Shown: positions 11,636 through 20,041 of the stretch, piece after piece | How positions within the stretch are numbered: the first letter of the stretch is position 1 | How the letters are laid out: each line of letters begins with the position of its first letter | Source of the DNA: Peribacillus kribbensis DSM 17871 | GTDB lineage: Bacteria > Bacillota > Bacilli > Bacillales > DSM-1321 | Direction: 5' to 3' | NCBI RefSeq assembly: GCF_000430765.1 | Contig: NZ_AUMQ01000034.1 | Span: forward strand, 1 to 64,000 | Length of the DNA: 64,000 bases | Translations under genes and position numbers: made by a program | Notes under the pieces: model-generated | What the model was told of the DNA's origin: nothing | Seen by the model: the letters and a program-made list of their open reading frames with translations, nothing else | Database searches by the model: none

Positions 11636-12307
11636 ATGTCTGAAAATCTTGCGAAATTAATTGACCACACAGCGCTCAAACCGCAGACTTCGGAAAAAGA
11701 AATCCGGACTCTTTGTGAGGAAGCTAAAGAATACGGTTTTGCATCTGTCTGCGTGAACCCAACCTGGGTCAAGCTGTGTTCAGAGCTCCTTAATGGCACA
11801 GAGGTAAAAGTATGTACGGTCATAGGTTTTCCGCTTGGGGCAAATACACCAGAAACGAAAGCGTATGAAACCGCCAATGCCATTGAAAATGGTGCCGAAG
11901 AGGTGGATATGGTCATCAATATCGGTGCTTTAAAAGATCATAATGATGAGCAGGTCTCAAGGGATATACAAGCAGTGGTGGAAGCGGCAAAGGGAAAAGC
12001 GCTGGTTAAGGTGATTATTGAAACCAGTCTTCTTACTCAGGAGGAAAAGGTAAGGGCATGCAGGGAGGCTGTGAGGTGTGGTGCGGATTATGTGAAGACA
12101 TCCACAGGTTTTTCGACAGGAGGAGCCACGTTTGAAGATATTGAATTGATGAGAAAAACAGTTGGGCCGGATATCGGTGTCAAGGCTTCAGGAGGGGTCA
12201 GGGATACTCATGATGCCCTGAGAATGGTGGAAGCCGGGGCAACCAGGATCGGAGCCAGTGCTGGAGTGGCAATCCTCAAGGGTCTTCAGGCAGACACGGA
12301 TTATTAG
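11636..12307 (+). CDS. deoC: Deoxyribose-phosphate aldolase
   Basis: Class I aldolase that cleaves 2-deoxyribose 5-phosphate to glyceraldehyde 3-phosphate and acetaldehyde in deoxynucleoside catabolism. The 223-residue protein starts with LIDHTALKP and carries the Schiff-base lysine in DYVKTSTGF (about Lys152) and the partner lysine in [16 protein letters not shown] site precedes the ATG. The gene stands alone between terminators. In B. subtilis deoC (dra) is elsewhere, beside nupC-pdp, so its presence in this cluster is a lineage difference. Confidence 0.96.
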   Translation: MSENLAKLIDHTALKPQTSEKEIRTLCEEAKEYGFASVCVNPTWVKLCSELLNGTEVKVCTVIGFPLGANTPETKAYETANAIENGAEEVDMVINIGALKDHNDEQVSRDIQAVVEAAKGKALVKVIIETSLLTQEEKVRACREAVRCGADYVKTSTGFSTGGATFEDIELMRKTVGPDIGVKASGGVRDTHDALRMVEAGATRIGASAGVAILKGLQADTDY

Positions 12308-12314
12308 GTTACAT

Positions 12315-12349
12315 AAAAGGCTTTCTGGAGGTTATCAGAAAGCCTTTTT
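12315..12349. terminator. Terminator between convergent deoC and yqeW
   Basis: AAAAGGCTTTCTG (12315-12327) pairs perfectly with CAGAAAGCCTTTT (12336-12348), with A residues before and T residues after. It can serve both converging genes. Confidence 0.93.
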
Positions 12350-13277
12350 AATTTCCGCTTCTTCCATGCATGCGGATGATGAGACGGGTAAATGTGTTTG
12401 TAAAAGGCAGTGCCATTAAAGATGATAGCACATTGAAGATGACGCTTGCATGCGCCAGCTGCAGATCCTTCTGGTCTGTAAAAATAGAAGCGAAAGACTG
12501 TAAAAAAGGAATGAAGGGAAAAAAGAGGGAAACACCGATAATGTTAAGCCAGATATGTGCATAAGAAGTGAACTTTGCTTCTTTTCCGGATCCGACACTT
12601 GCCATGAACGCAGTGATGCAGGTGCCGATATTGGAACCAAGCATAATGGCGATTCCGGCAGGGACGGACAATTCTCCTGCTGCAAGGAAGCCCATGGCGA
12701 TCCCTGTCATAGCAGAGCTGGAGTGGATAATTGCTGTTATAATCATTCCTATGGTGAGTGCGATCACCAAATGTTTTTCCATCGATAAAAGCAGGTGCTG
12801 GACAAGTTCATAAGAAGAAATGGGGCCAGCCAGGGTTTTAAATCCATTAATCGCAGCTATGACAAAGGAAAGGCCAATCAGAGTCGTGCCGATACTTTTG
12901 GATATAACGTGCGGAATAAACCATAAACAGCACCCGAGTATGGCCCCAGGTATGGTCCACTCCTCTAAAGGGACCGTCATAAATTCAGTCGTAAAGGTGG
13001 ATCCGATATTTGTGCCAAGGATGATCCCGATGGTTTGAGGGAATGTGAGGCTTCCAGCTGAAACAAGCCCGATCGTCATTACCATTACGGCAGAGCTGCT
13101 TTGCAGAATGCCGGTTACAAAGATGCCGACAAAAAATCCCCTGACAGGGGTCCTGGTGACCCTCTTTAAAAAAACCTTCAATCTCTTCCCCGATGCATTG
13201 AACAGACCAATCCGCAAAATGGCCATTCCTGCTAAGAATAAACCTAAAAAAATCCCAAAGCTCAGCAATTCTTTCAT
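12348..13277 (-). CDS. yqeW: Na/Pi cotransporter family protein YqeW
   Basis: Membrane transporter of the sodium-dependent phosphate (NptA/PNaS) family; the substrate is presumed to be phosphate. The 309-residue protein has about eight hydrophobic segments and the two internally repeated signature motifs, QSSSAVMVMTIGLV near residue 60 and HSSSAMTGIAMGFL near residue 187, each followed by a GTNIGS or GSNIGT stretch. There is no C-terminal PhoU domain. AGGGGGATC lies upstream of the start. It faces deoC and is the only minus-strand gene in the first 38 kb. The same gene lies between mtaB and rpsU in B. subtilis. Confidence 0.9.
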   Translation of the reverse strand: MKELLSFGIFLGLFLAGMAILRIGLFNASGKRLKVFLKRVTRTPVRGFFVGIFVTGILQSSSAVMVMTIGLVSAGSLTFPQTIGIILGTNIGSTFTTEFMTVPLEEWTIPGAILGCCLWFIPHVISKSIGTTLIGLSFVIAAINGFKTLAGPISSYELVQHLLLSMEKHLVIALTIGMIITAIIHSSSAMTGIAMGFLAAGELSVPAGIAIMLGSNIGTCITAFMASVGSGKEAKFTSYAHIWLNIIGVSLFFPFIPFLQSFASIFTDQKDLQLAHASVIFNVLSSLMALPFTNTFTRLIIRMHGRSGN

Positions 13278-13479
13278 TCATGATCCCCCTTGCCAAATTC
13301 TATGGACAAAAGGGGAAGGACATGCCTTGAAAATAAAATTGTTTAAGAAGCATATCAATATTAGATCGATTTTTTTCCATGCATACGGGCCTATTTCAAA
13401 GCTGTATTCGAGGAAAAGTTGTATTTAACAATTTTCTATGGGTGAAACACATTGATTAAACAGGTTGGTCTACGTTCCA

Positions 13480-13790
13480 GGTGCGAGACTCCTGATCCAC
13501 TCCAAGGCTTATGCTTGCACTAAAGCATAAGTGCGACTAAGCTTCTGTCTTCGTTATCGCTCGCCAATCACCAAGTCTTCTTTATCGGGTCTCTGCCTGC
13601 CAATTTTGTTAAGTATTTCATATTTATTAAATCAACATTGAGCTTTAAAATATCAAATATTTGGCAGGCACCGCTTTCCGCCTTTCTGCGCGGGATTAGC
13701 GGGACAGGTGAGACCCCACAGGCGAAGCCGAGGAGGCTCCACCGCCCGCCCCGCGGAAAGCGGGCATCCTGAAACGGAAATCAACCTGCT
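13480..13790 (+). repeat. Intergenic composite repeat, locus B
   Basis: It lies in the 700-base gap between yqeW and rpsU, which holds no gene. Outer stem GAGACTC (13485-13491) pairs with GGGTCTC (13587-13593). A local hairpin CTTATGCT/AGCATAAG starts at 13508. A long-range stem TGCCTGCCAA (13594-13603) pairs with TTGGCAGGCA (13661-13670). A second module then starts with CGCTTTCCG (13672-13680), which pairs with CGGAAAGCG (13754-13762) and encloses GGTGAGACCCC and a GAAGCCGAGGAGGCT core. Bases from 13508 on match locus E at 51498 closely, but the CATAAG-inner hairpin part of the other copies is missing here. Confidence 0.8.
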
Positions 13791-13882
13791 GCTTTAAAAG
13801 TAACAAAATTTGTGAACAAAGCCTGATTGAAATATCACTGAAGCGAAAATCAACAAAGTTTGCGAAACGTCCCTATTAATAG

Positions 13883-13911
13883 TTGACCTGAATTAACCAG
13901 TATATTATAAT
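13883..13911 (+). promoter_or_regulatory. Strong SigA promoter of rpsU-yqeY
   Basis: TTGACC (13883-13888), 17 bases, perfect TATAAT (13906-13911), 68 bases upstream of rpsU. Confidence 0.85.
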
Positions 13912-13978
13912 GTGTAAGTACATGATGTAATAAAATGCATTATGAGTTAGTGTGTTGTGTTCGGAGGGAGGGAAAGAG

Positions 13979-14152
13979 ATGTCTAAAACCGTCGTTCGTA
14001 AAAACGAATCGCTTGAAGATGCTCTTCGTCGCTTTAAACGTACTGTATCTAAGACAGGTACACTGCAAGAAGCTAGAAAGCGCGAATTCTATGAAAAGCC
14101 TAGCGTAAAACGCAAGAAAAAGTCAGAAGCAGCTAGAAAACGTAAATGGTAA
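13979..14152 (+). CDS. rpsU: 30S ribosomal protein S21
   Basis: A 57-residue basic protein of the small subunit platform, near the anti-Shine-Dalgarno region of 16S rRNA. The sequence ([20 protein letters not shown], ending in [12 protein letters not shown]) is typical for Bacilli. GGAGGGAGG gives a strong ribosome site for the ATG at 13979; an in-frame ATG at 13952 lacks one. It is followed by yqeY after 14 bases in the same transcript. Confidence 0.98.
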   Translation: MSKTVVRKNESLEDALRRFKRTVSKTGTLQEARKREFYEKPSVKRKKKSEAARKRKW

Positions 14153-14166
14153 GAGAGGGTGTAAAT

Positions 14167-14622
14167 ATGAGTCTTCTCGAGCGTTTAAATAATGATATGA
14201 AACAAGCGATGAAGAATAAAGAAAAAGACAGACTCTCTGTTATTCGTATGCTTAAATCAGCTCTTCAAAACGAAGCCATTAAGCTTATGAAGCAAGACCT
14301 GACAGAAGAGGAAGAATTGACAGTACTTTCTCGCGAACTAAAACAACGCAAAGACTCCCTTCATGAATTTGAAAAGGCAGGCCGACAAGACCTGGCTGAC
14401 AAACTGCTTACCGAAATTAATTACGTTGAGGTATATATGCCTGAGCAGCTTTCTGAAGAAGATTTAGCCGCGATCGTCCAAGAAACGGTTAAAGAAGTGA
14501 ATGCTTCATCCAAAGCTGATATGGGAAAAGTTATGGGAGCTATCATGCCTAAAGTAAAAGGCAAAGCAGATGGTTCTTTAGTAAACAAGCTAGTACTACA
14601 ACAATTATCTCAAACTAACTAA
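14167..14622 (+). CDS. yqeY: GatB/YqeY domain protein YqeY
   Basis: A 151-residue all-helical protein related to the tRNA-binding C-terminal domain of the amidotransferase subunit GatB. The family motifs include [20 protein letters not shown] near residue 15 and the C-terminal [25 protein letters not shown] role in tRNA or ribosome-linked metabolism is inferred; no exact function is established. It is cotranscribed with rpsU, as in B. subtilis. Confidence 0.92.
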   Translation: MSLLERLNNDMKQAMKNKEKDRLSVIRMLKSALQNEAIKLMKQDLTEEEELTVLSRELKQRKDSLHEFEKAGRQDLADKLLTEINYVEVYMPEQLSEEDLAAIVQETVKEVNASSKADMGKVMGAIMPKVKGKADGSLVNKLVLQQLSQTN

Positions 14623-14630
14623 CTAACGTT

Positions 14631-14661
14631 AAACCGCAAGCATTCATGCATGCGGTTTTTT
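14631..14661 (+). terminator. Terminator after yqeY
   Basis: AAACCGCA (14631-14638) and TGCGGTTT pair around a loop that itself contains GCATTCATGC, followed by a run of T. Confidence 0.9.
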
Positions 14662-14734
14662 ACTTTGTATTTCTTCGAAATTCCCTGCATACCATACATA
14701 AGGATACATTCATTCCTTTGATTTTCTGATTTTT

Positions 14735-14762
14735 TGAAACTTTTTTACTATTGATCGGTATA
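14735..14762 (+). promoter_or_regulatory. Probable SigW-type promoter of yqeZ-floA-yqfB
   Basis: TGAAAC (14735-14740), a T-rich spacer of 15-16 bases, then CGGTATA (14756-14762). The SigW consensus is TGAAAC-N16-CGTA, and the orthologous B. subtilis operon is a known SigW target. The -10 part is imperfect here (CGGTA instead of CGTA, or one base short in spacing). Confidence 0.6.
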
Positions 14763-14788
14763 TAATGCGGGGGTATTGGGGGTGAAGT

Positions 14789-15622
14789 ATGAACAAGTAC
14801 ATGTTAGCGTTCCTGCTTGGTCTATTCTCATGGCTTACACTATTCGGATTAACACCCGAAGCAGCAGAAAATAAAACAGTATACAAGGTTCATGTAAACC
14901 GTTCAATGGAAAATGAAAAGGAGCTGCTGGAACAACTGGGTATAGAAAAGGCAAAGGCTGCAACCGTTAAGGAAAGCTTTGCAGAAAAAGCCTCGCGCTT
15001 TCTTACTAATCCAGTTGTCATTTGCATTTTGCTTACGATAGGATGTCTCGGCCTTGTCATCGAGCTGTTTACCCCGGGAATCGGGCTTGGCGGGCTGCTG
15101 GGACTGATTGTGTTTGTGTTATTCTTCTTTGGGCATATGGCGGCAGGGTTAACTGGCTATGAACCCATTGTACTCTTTGGGGCGGGAGCTGTACTGCTGA
15201 TCCTAGAGTTGTTTCTGCCCGGGGCCGTTGCAGGCATGCTGGGCCTTGGATGCATTATTGCCAGTCTCTATATGGCATCGGAAAGTGCTTTGTACTTATC
15301 CATCGGATTATTAATTGCTCTAGTCATTTCGATCAGCACAGCTATTATCTTAATAAAGGTGTATGGTAAAAGAATGAGATTCTTTAAAAAAATTGTATTG
15401 GAAGATTCTACGGCGTCTGATAAAGGATATGTTTCCAATAATAACCGTGTTGATCTTATTGGAAGCGAAGGGACAGCGCTTACCACTCTTCGTCCCGCAG
15501 GCATTGCCCTGATTGAAAATGAGCGTCTGGACGTAGTGACTGAGGGCGGCTTTATCCCTAAGGACAGCAGAATCAAGGTGGTAAAAGCAGAAGGCGCCCG
15601 CATTGTTGTGAGGGAAATATAA
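14789..15622 (+). CDS. yqeZ: YqeZ, NfeD-family membrane protein lacking the ClpP-like protease domain
   Basis: The protein has 277 residues against about 440 for full-length YqeZ/NfeD proteins. It has a signal peptide (1-26), a short segment (VYKVHVNRS) resembling the start of the usual protease domain, then directly the end of that domain (ELLEQLGIEKAKAATVKESFA), four membrane segments from about residue 70 (RFLTNPVVICILLTIGCLGLV) and a C-terminal OB-fold NfeD domain (VDLIGSEGTALTTLRPAG, RIKVVKAEGARIVV). The serine-lysine protease region is absent while the frame is intact. GGGGGTGAAG precedes the ATG. It is followed after 21 bases by floA, its usual partner in membrane microdomains. Confidence 0.88.
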   Translation: MNKYMLAFLLGLFSWLTLFGLTPEAAENKTVYKVHVNRSMENEKELLEQLGIEKAKAATVKESFAEKASRFLTNPVVICILLTIGCLGLVIELFTPGIGLGGLLGLIVFVLFFFGHMAAGLTGYEPIVLFGAGAVLLILELFLPGAVAGMLGLGCIIASLYMASESALYLSIGLLIALVISISTAIILIKVYGKRMRFFKKIVLEDSTASDKGYVSNNNRVDLIGSEGTALTTLRPAGIALIENERLDVVTEGGFIPKDSRIKVVKAEGARIVVREI

Positions 15623-15643
15623 ACGTAAAAGGGGGAAATCAAT

Positions 15644-16645
15644 ATGCTGTCTACCAGCAGTATCTTGTTAATTATTGCAGTGATTGTTGGCGTGATCCTG
15701 CTAGCTATCCTGCTGACATTTGTACCCGTTATGCTCTGGATATCAGCCCTGGCTGCAGGAGTAAGGGTCAGTATTTTTACCTTGATCGGGATGAGGCTCC
15801 GCCGTGTCATTCCCAGCAGGGTGATCAATCCGCTGATCAAGGCACATAAGGCAGGCCTTGGGGTAACCACCAACCAGCTTGAAAGCCACTATCTTGCAGG
15901 AGGTAACGTAGACCGGGTGGTCAATGCCTTAATTGCCGCCCACAGGGCAAATATTGAGCTTTCCTTTGAACGGTGTGCTGCTATAGATCTGGCAGGAAGA
16001 AACGTGCTGGAAGCTGTGCAGATGAGTGTAAATCCGAAGGTGATTGAAACTCCATTCATTGCAGGTGTTGCGATGAATGGAATTGAAGTGAAGGCAAAGG
16101 CCAGGATTACGGTAAGGGCGAATATCGAGCGTTTGGTGGGAGGGGCCGGTGAAGAAACAGTTATTGCCCGTGTAGGGGAAGGGATTGTCTCCACGATAGG
16201 TTCTTCTGAGAATCATAAAAAGGTTCTTGAGAACCCGGATATGATCTCACAGACTGTTTTATCGAAAGGTTTGGATTCCGGTACGGCTTTCGAAATCCTC
16301 TCCATCGATATAGCGGATGTCGATATTGGCAGTAATATCGGAGCGAATCTCCAGACCGAACAGGCGGAGGCGGATAAGCAGATCGCCCAGGCTAAAGCCG
16401 AGGAACGCCGTGCCATGGCTGTAGCTTATGAGCAGGAAATGAAAGCCAGAGTCCAGGAAATGAGGGCAAAAGTGGTCGAGTCGGAAGCGGAAGTCCCTCT
16501 GGCTATGGCAGAAGCGCTCAAGTCAGGGAATTTAGGTGTCATGGATTACGTGAATCTGCAGAATATCACCGCTGATACGGATATGAGAGACTCCATCTCC
16601 AGAATGTCCAAAAACCCTGAGGATGGAGAAGGCAAGAAATCCTAA
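15644..16645 (+). CDS. floA: Flotillin-like protein FloA
   Basis: Scaffold protein of functional membrane microdomains; in B. subtilis FloA organises signalling and secretion partners and is made under SigW control. The 333-residue protein has an N-terminal hydrophobic hairpin (about 5-50), a SPFH/PHB domain, and a C-terminal coiled-coil region rich in Glu-Ala ([26 protein letters not shown] and the following [12 protein letters not shown]). Length and sequence match YqfA. GGGGGAAATC is the ribosome site. Confidence 0.96.
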   Translation: MLSTSSILLIIAVIVGVILLAILLTFVPVMLWISALAAGVRVSIFTLIGMRLRRVIPSRVINPLIKAHKAGLGVTTNQLESHYLAGGNVDRVVNALIAAHRANIELSFERCAAIDLAGRNVLEAVQMSVNPKVIETPFIAGVAMNGIEVKAKARITVRANIERLVGGAGEETVIARVGEGIVSTIGSSENHKKVLENPDMISQTVLSKGLDSGTAFEILSIDIADVDIGSNIGANLQTEQAEADKQIAQAKAEERRAMAVAYEQEMKARVQEMRAKVVESEAEVPLAMAEALKSGNLGVMDYVNLQNITADTDMRDSISRMSKNPEDGEGKKS

Positions 16646-16677
16646 CAGACAGGAGAGGAGGAATTCGCATCGAAAAA

Positions 16678-17118
16678 TTGATTGAGTTTATCATTGGCAA
16701 TGGATTTTTCTTCATCATTCTAATAGGGATTGTCTCCAGTCTTTATAAGAAGGCAAAAAATGCCTACAGAGGAACGCCTAAGTCTCCTCAGACAGAGATT
16801 GAACAGTCATGGAGCGATCAACCATCCGGTCCTGAAAGGGCTGAGAAAGTAAAGGTGGACATTCCGGGAAATCATCTGGAAAGAAGCACGATTTTTCATG
16901 ATGAAAGGCTCGAAACCTCTATAAATATCGAAAGATTAGAAACAGCGGCAGAAAGGAAGAGGTTCCAGGCCGGTGTCCTTCTAAATCAAAGAGAGGATAC
17001 TCCTTCTGGTGGGCCCGTTCTTTCCAGCTTCACCCGTAACAATCTGGTACAGGGCCTGATCATGGCAGAAATACTAGGCAGGCCGCGGGGCAGGAACCCT
17101 TACAAAAGAAGAAGATAA
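16678..17118 (+). CDS. yqfB: YqfB-like small membrane protein, third gene of the yqeZ-floA operon
   Basis: The protein has one N-terminal membrane segment (about residues 4-22) and a long, charged, probably disordered tail; no domain is recognisable. It is the positional counterpart of B. subtilis YqfB, and its function is unknown. The start is unusual. The strong site AGGAGAGGAGG (16651-16661) is 7 bases before an in-frame ATC at 16669 but 16 bases before the TTG at 16678 given here. Starting at ATC would add Met-Glu-Lys and give a more natural N-terminus. It shares the SigW-type transcript and ends before a strong terminator. Confidence 0.7.
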   Translation: MIEFIIGNGFFFIILIGIVSSLYKKAKNAYRGTPKSPQTEIEQSWSDQPSGPERAEKVKVDIPGNHLERSTIFHDERLETSINIERLETAAERKRFQAGVLLNQREDTPSGGPVLSSFTRNNLVQGLIMAEILGRPRGRNPYKRRR

Positions 17119-17136
17119 TCGTTAAATTTCAGTGCT

Positions 17137-17186
17137 AGAACCCCCTTTTTTCTCATACATTTGAGTTAAAAGGGGGTTCTTTTTTT
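17137..17186 (+). terminator. Terminator after yqfB whose 3' arm carries the yqfC ribosome site
   Basis: AGAACCCCCTTTT (17137-17149) pairs perfectly with AAAAGGGGGTTCT (17168-17180), followed by seven T residues. The yqfC ATG begins at the very next base (17187). The only ribosome site for yqfC, AAAAGGGGG, lies in the 3' arm and would be hidden in transcripts that come through from yqfB. Confidence 0.92.
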
Positions 17187-17471
17187 ATGGCATTACGATG
17201 GGGACAAAAGCTTCGGCAGCTAATGATGAAAACAATGGACCTTCCGCAGGATGTGATCATGGATCTGCCCCGTATTACCATGATCGGGCAGCTGCATATA
17301 TATATCGAGAACCACCGGGGGCTGCTGACATTTACGGATGACGAATTACGGTTAATGCTGAAGCAGGGTCAGCTGCTCATTAAAGGAAGTTCCTTTTCAA
17401 TAAAAGCCATCCTTCCTGAAGAAATTTTACTGGAAGGAAAGATAGATCATGTATTTTTTATCAATGAATGA
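17187..17471 (+). CDS. yqfC: Sporulation protein YqfC
   Basis: A 94-residue protein of the YabP/YqfC family. The core is PRITMIGQLHIYIENHRGLLTFTDDELRLML, followed by a beta-rich tail. In B. subtilis yqfC and yqfD form a SigE-dependent mother-cell operon; the biochemical role is unknown. The ATG directly follows the T tract of the preceding terminator, with AAAAGGGGG as ribosome site 10 bases upstream. It is 15 bases ahead of yqfD. Confidence 0.9.
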   Translation: MALRWGQKLRQLMMKTMDLPQDVIMDLPRITMIGQLHIYIENHRGLLTFTDDELRLMLKQGQLLIKGSSFSIKAILPEEILLEGKIDHVFFINE

Positions 17472-17486
17472 TACGGGGGGAAACCC

Positions 17487-18674
17487 ATGAAGAACCAGTG
17501 GACAAACTTTTTATCTGGGACTGTAAGAGTAAAGGCGGAAGGCAAAGGTACAGAAAGAGTATTGAATAAGCTTGTCAGGAATAAAGTATTTGTCTGGAAT
17601 GTGAAAAAGATTGGCGCGGAAACGATGCTGTTCAGCATCCATCTGAAGGATCTTCACAATTTCCGCAGGGCTGTGAGGAGCAGCGGATGCCGCTATTCGT
17701 TTTTAGAAGGAAGCGGCGGTCCCTTTTTGTTCAAGAAGCTGTTGAAGAATAGCGGGATTCTGGCGGGCTTTTTTGCTTTTATTATCGTGATCCTTGTCTT
17801 GTCAAATATGGTATGGAGAATCGAAATTAAAGGCGCAAAGCCAGAGACAGAACATTTGATACGCAAAGAATTGGACAAGATGGGAGTAAAGCCGGGGAAG
17901 CTTCAATTCTCGCTGGATGGCGCGGACGACATTCAAAAAAAGCTTACGAACAATATCTCTGCGCTTACCTGGGTCGGTGTGGAGCTGAAAGGGACAACTT
18001 ATCACTTTCAGGTGGTTGAAAAAAAGCAGCCGAAGGAACCAGTGAAACTGCCGGCGAGAAATCTTGTGGCAAAAAAGAAAGCGGTAGTTGCCCATATGTT
18101 TGTTGCCAAAGGGCAGCCGCTGGTGGCGGTCCATGATTACGTGAAAAAAGGACAGCTTCTTGTTTCAGGAACGATTGGGAATCCCGAGCACCCAAGGATT
18201 GTTGCGGCGGATGGAGAGGTGTGGGGGGAAACCTGGTATAAATCCAAAGTAGAAGTTCCTTTAATAACCAAATTTTCCGTGTTTAATGGGAACGAGAAAG
18301 TGAAACATTATATAAAAATAGGCGGCTTTTCCATTCCTGTCTGGAATTTTAAAAAGATTACCTACAAGCACTATGAAAAAGAGATGTCTGAAAGGCCGCT
18401 GAAATTTTTGAAGTGGGAGCTTCCGATTGTATATAAAACCTCCACCTTTCGTGCAAAGGAAGAAGTCACCCGCAAATACACTGTGCCTCAGGCGGTTTTA
18501 AAAGCAAAAGATATGGGAAAAAAAGATTTGAGGAAGCTTTTGCCTGAAGATTCTAAAATAGTTGGGGAAGAAGTTTTGCACCAAGAGGAAGAGAGTGGTA
18601 AAGTTAAATTATCTTTACATTACAAGGTTATAGAAAATATAGCTGTCGGACAGCCGATTATTCAAGGAGACTAA
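17487..18674 (+). CDS. yqfD: Sporulation protein YqfD
   Basis: A 395-residue protein with one membrane segment near residues 90-110 (ILAGFFAFIIVILVLSNMVW). The N-terminal part resembles SpoIVA-linked FHA-like regions and the C-terminal part is predicted to lie outside the membrane, with the family motif VHDYVKKGQLLVSG. In B. subtilis it is made in the mother cell under SigE. ATACGGGGGGAAACCC gives its ribosome site. It is followed by phoH after 3 bases. Confidence 0.92.
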   Translation: MKNQWTNFLSGTVRVKAEGKGTERVLNKLVRNKVFVWNVKKIGAETMLFSIHLKDLHNFRRAVRSSGCRYSFLEGSGGPFLFKKLLKNSGILAGFFAFIIVILVLSNMVWRIEIKGAKPETEHLIRKELDKMGVKPGKLQFSLDGADDIQKKLTNNISALTWVGVELKGTTYHFQVVEKKQPKEPVKLPARNLVAKKKAVVAHMFVAKGQPLVAVHDYVKKGQLLVSGTIGNPEHPRIVAADGEVWGETWYKSKVEVPLITKFSVFNGNEKVKHYIKIGGFSIPVWNFKKITYKHYEKEMSERPLKFLKWELPIVYKTSTFRAKEEVTRKYTVPQAVLKAKDMGKKDLRKLLPEDSKIVGEEVLHQEEESGKVKLSLHYKVIENIAVGQPIIQGD

Positions 18675-18677
18675 GGA

Positions 18678-19640
18678 ATGTCAGAAGAAGCAAAAGTGAT
18701 TAACTTACATCTCGAATCACCTGCTGAAGCCATCGCTCTTTTAGGTAATTCAGACTCTAACTTAAAGATACTTGAACAAGACCTGCAGATTTCTCTTGTG
18801 ACCCGCGGGGAAGACATCTCCATATCAGGAGAAGCATCTTCCGCAGAAATGGCAGCGGTAGTGCTAAAATCGCTTCTGAAGGTCATTAGAAGAGGAATCA
18901 ATATCAGTTCGCGTGACACGGCCTATGCTGTTGAAATGGCAAAAAAGGGTACCATCGAGTATTTTATTGAATTATATAACGAAGAAATCATGAAGAACGC
19001 CAAGGGCAAAACCATCCGGGTGAAGACACTTGGCCAACGTCAATATATCGCTGAGATGAAAAAGAACGATTTAGTTTTTGGGATTGGTCCTGCAGGGACA
19101 GGAAAAACGTATCTGGCGGTTATTATGGCAGTCAATGCCTTGAAAAATGGGCAGGTCAAAAAAATCATTCTGACCAGGCCGGCGGTGGAGGCCGGTGAAA
19201 GCCTTGGATTCCTGCCAGGTGATTTAAAGGAGAAGGTGGATCCTTATCTTCGTCCCCTCTATGATGCCCTGCATGATGTATTAGGCACGGATCATACTGA
19301 ACGCATGATTGAAAGAGGAACCATCGAGATTGCCCCTCTTGCTTATATGAGGGGAAGAACTCTGGATGATGCTTTTGTTATTTTGGATGAAGCACAGAAC
19401 ACCACGATGGCACAGATGAAGATGTTCCTGACAAGGCTTGGCTTTGGATCCAAGATGGTCATAACCGGTGACCGGTCCCAGGTCGACCTTCCAAAAGGCG
19501 TAAAATCCGGCCTGCTGACAGCCGAAGAGATACTTAAAAATGTCAAGGGAGTATCACTTGTGTTCCTGGAACAAAGCGACATTGTACGGCACCCTCTCGT
19601 CGCCAGAATCATCAATGCCTTTGAAAAAGCAGATCTATAA
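18678..19640 (+). CDS. phoH: PhoH-like ATPase
   Basis: ATP-binding protein of the PhoH family, with a probable role in RNA metabolism together with ybeY, which is close by here. The 320-residue protein has an N-terminal KH-like region (residues 1-110), a Walker A loop GIGPAGTGKT at about 135-144 and a Walker B stretch VILDEAQNTT near 234. TTCAAGGAGACTAAGGA is the ribosome site. Its start lies 3 bases after the yqfD stop, so it is translated from that transcript and perhaps also from an internal promoter. Confidence 0.95.
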   Translation: MSEEAKVINLHLESPAEAIALLGNSDSNLKILEQDLQISLVTRGEDISISGEASSAEMAAVVLKSLLKVIRRGINISSRDTAYAVEMAKKGTIEYFIELYNEEIMKNAKGKTIRVKTLGQRQYIAEMKKNDLVFGIGPAGTGKTYLAVIMAVNALKNGQVKKIILTRPAVEAGESLGFLPGDLKEKVDPYLRPLYDALHDVLGTDHTERMIERGTIEIAPLAYMRGRTLDDAFVILDEAQNTTMAQMKMFLTRLGFGSKMVITGDRSQVDLPKGVKSGLLTAEEILKNVKGVSLVFLEQSDIVRHPLVARIINAFEKADL

Positions 19641-19644
19641 GAAA

Positions 19645-19675
19645 AGTGCCTGCCACTGGTGGCAGGCACTTTTTT
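19645..19675 (+). terminator. Terminator after phoH
   Basis: AGTGCCTGCC (19645-19654) and GGCAGGCACT (19661-19670) form a perfect 10-pair stem followed by a run of T. Confidence 0.95.
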
Positions 19676-19975
19676 GCGATGGCTGCTTTTCAATAAGTTT
19701 AAGTACAAAAATAAATGGTATTTCATTGATTTATAAGCGGTTTTGAGGGAAAAACACCGTTCTGCGCTTTTCTTTGATCCAGCTGCGAACTGCCATCTTC
19801 CCGTCATAAGCCAAGCCGTCCATGGGAATAAGGCACTTCCCACGGCAGCCTCGTCTTATGCTGGTCAGATGGCTGCTTTTCAATAAGTTTTGTACAAAAC
19901 TAAATGGTATTTCATTGATTTATAAGCGGTTTGAGGGAAAAGCACCGTTCTGCGCTTTTCATGCCCCTTGAAAAC
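19676..19975 (+). repeat. Intergenic structured repeat, locus C
   Basis: A block of about 100 bases occurs twice, 190 bases apart (from 19681 and from 19871: GGCTGCTTTTCAATAAGTTT to CACCGTTCTGCGC). Between them lies the nested element: outer stem GCCATCT (19792-19798) with AGATGGC (19867-19873), CATAAG (19805-19810) with CTTATG (19855-19860), inner hairpin GGGAA (19824-19828) with TTCCC (19837-19841). The long-range stem TGCTTTTC (19874-19881) pairs with GAAAAGCA (19937-19944). The 400-base gap holds no gene. Confidence 0.82.
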
Positions 19976-20041
19976 TGATATGATTTTACATAAATAGCGG
20001 TAAGAGGAATTGGATTTTTGTCTTGGGCAGGGAGGCTTATT

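Noticed and set aside
13045-13428. Plus-strand frame opposite yqeW running into the gap
   Set aside because: The first half is antisense to yqeW, the ribosome site is missing and the tail is low complexity.
17154-17161. SigE promoter before yqfC
   Set aside because: A -10-like CATACATT is present but the -35 region does not match; mentioned only as part of the terminator finding.
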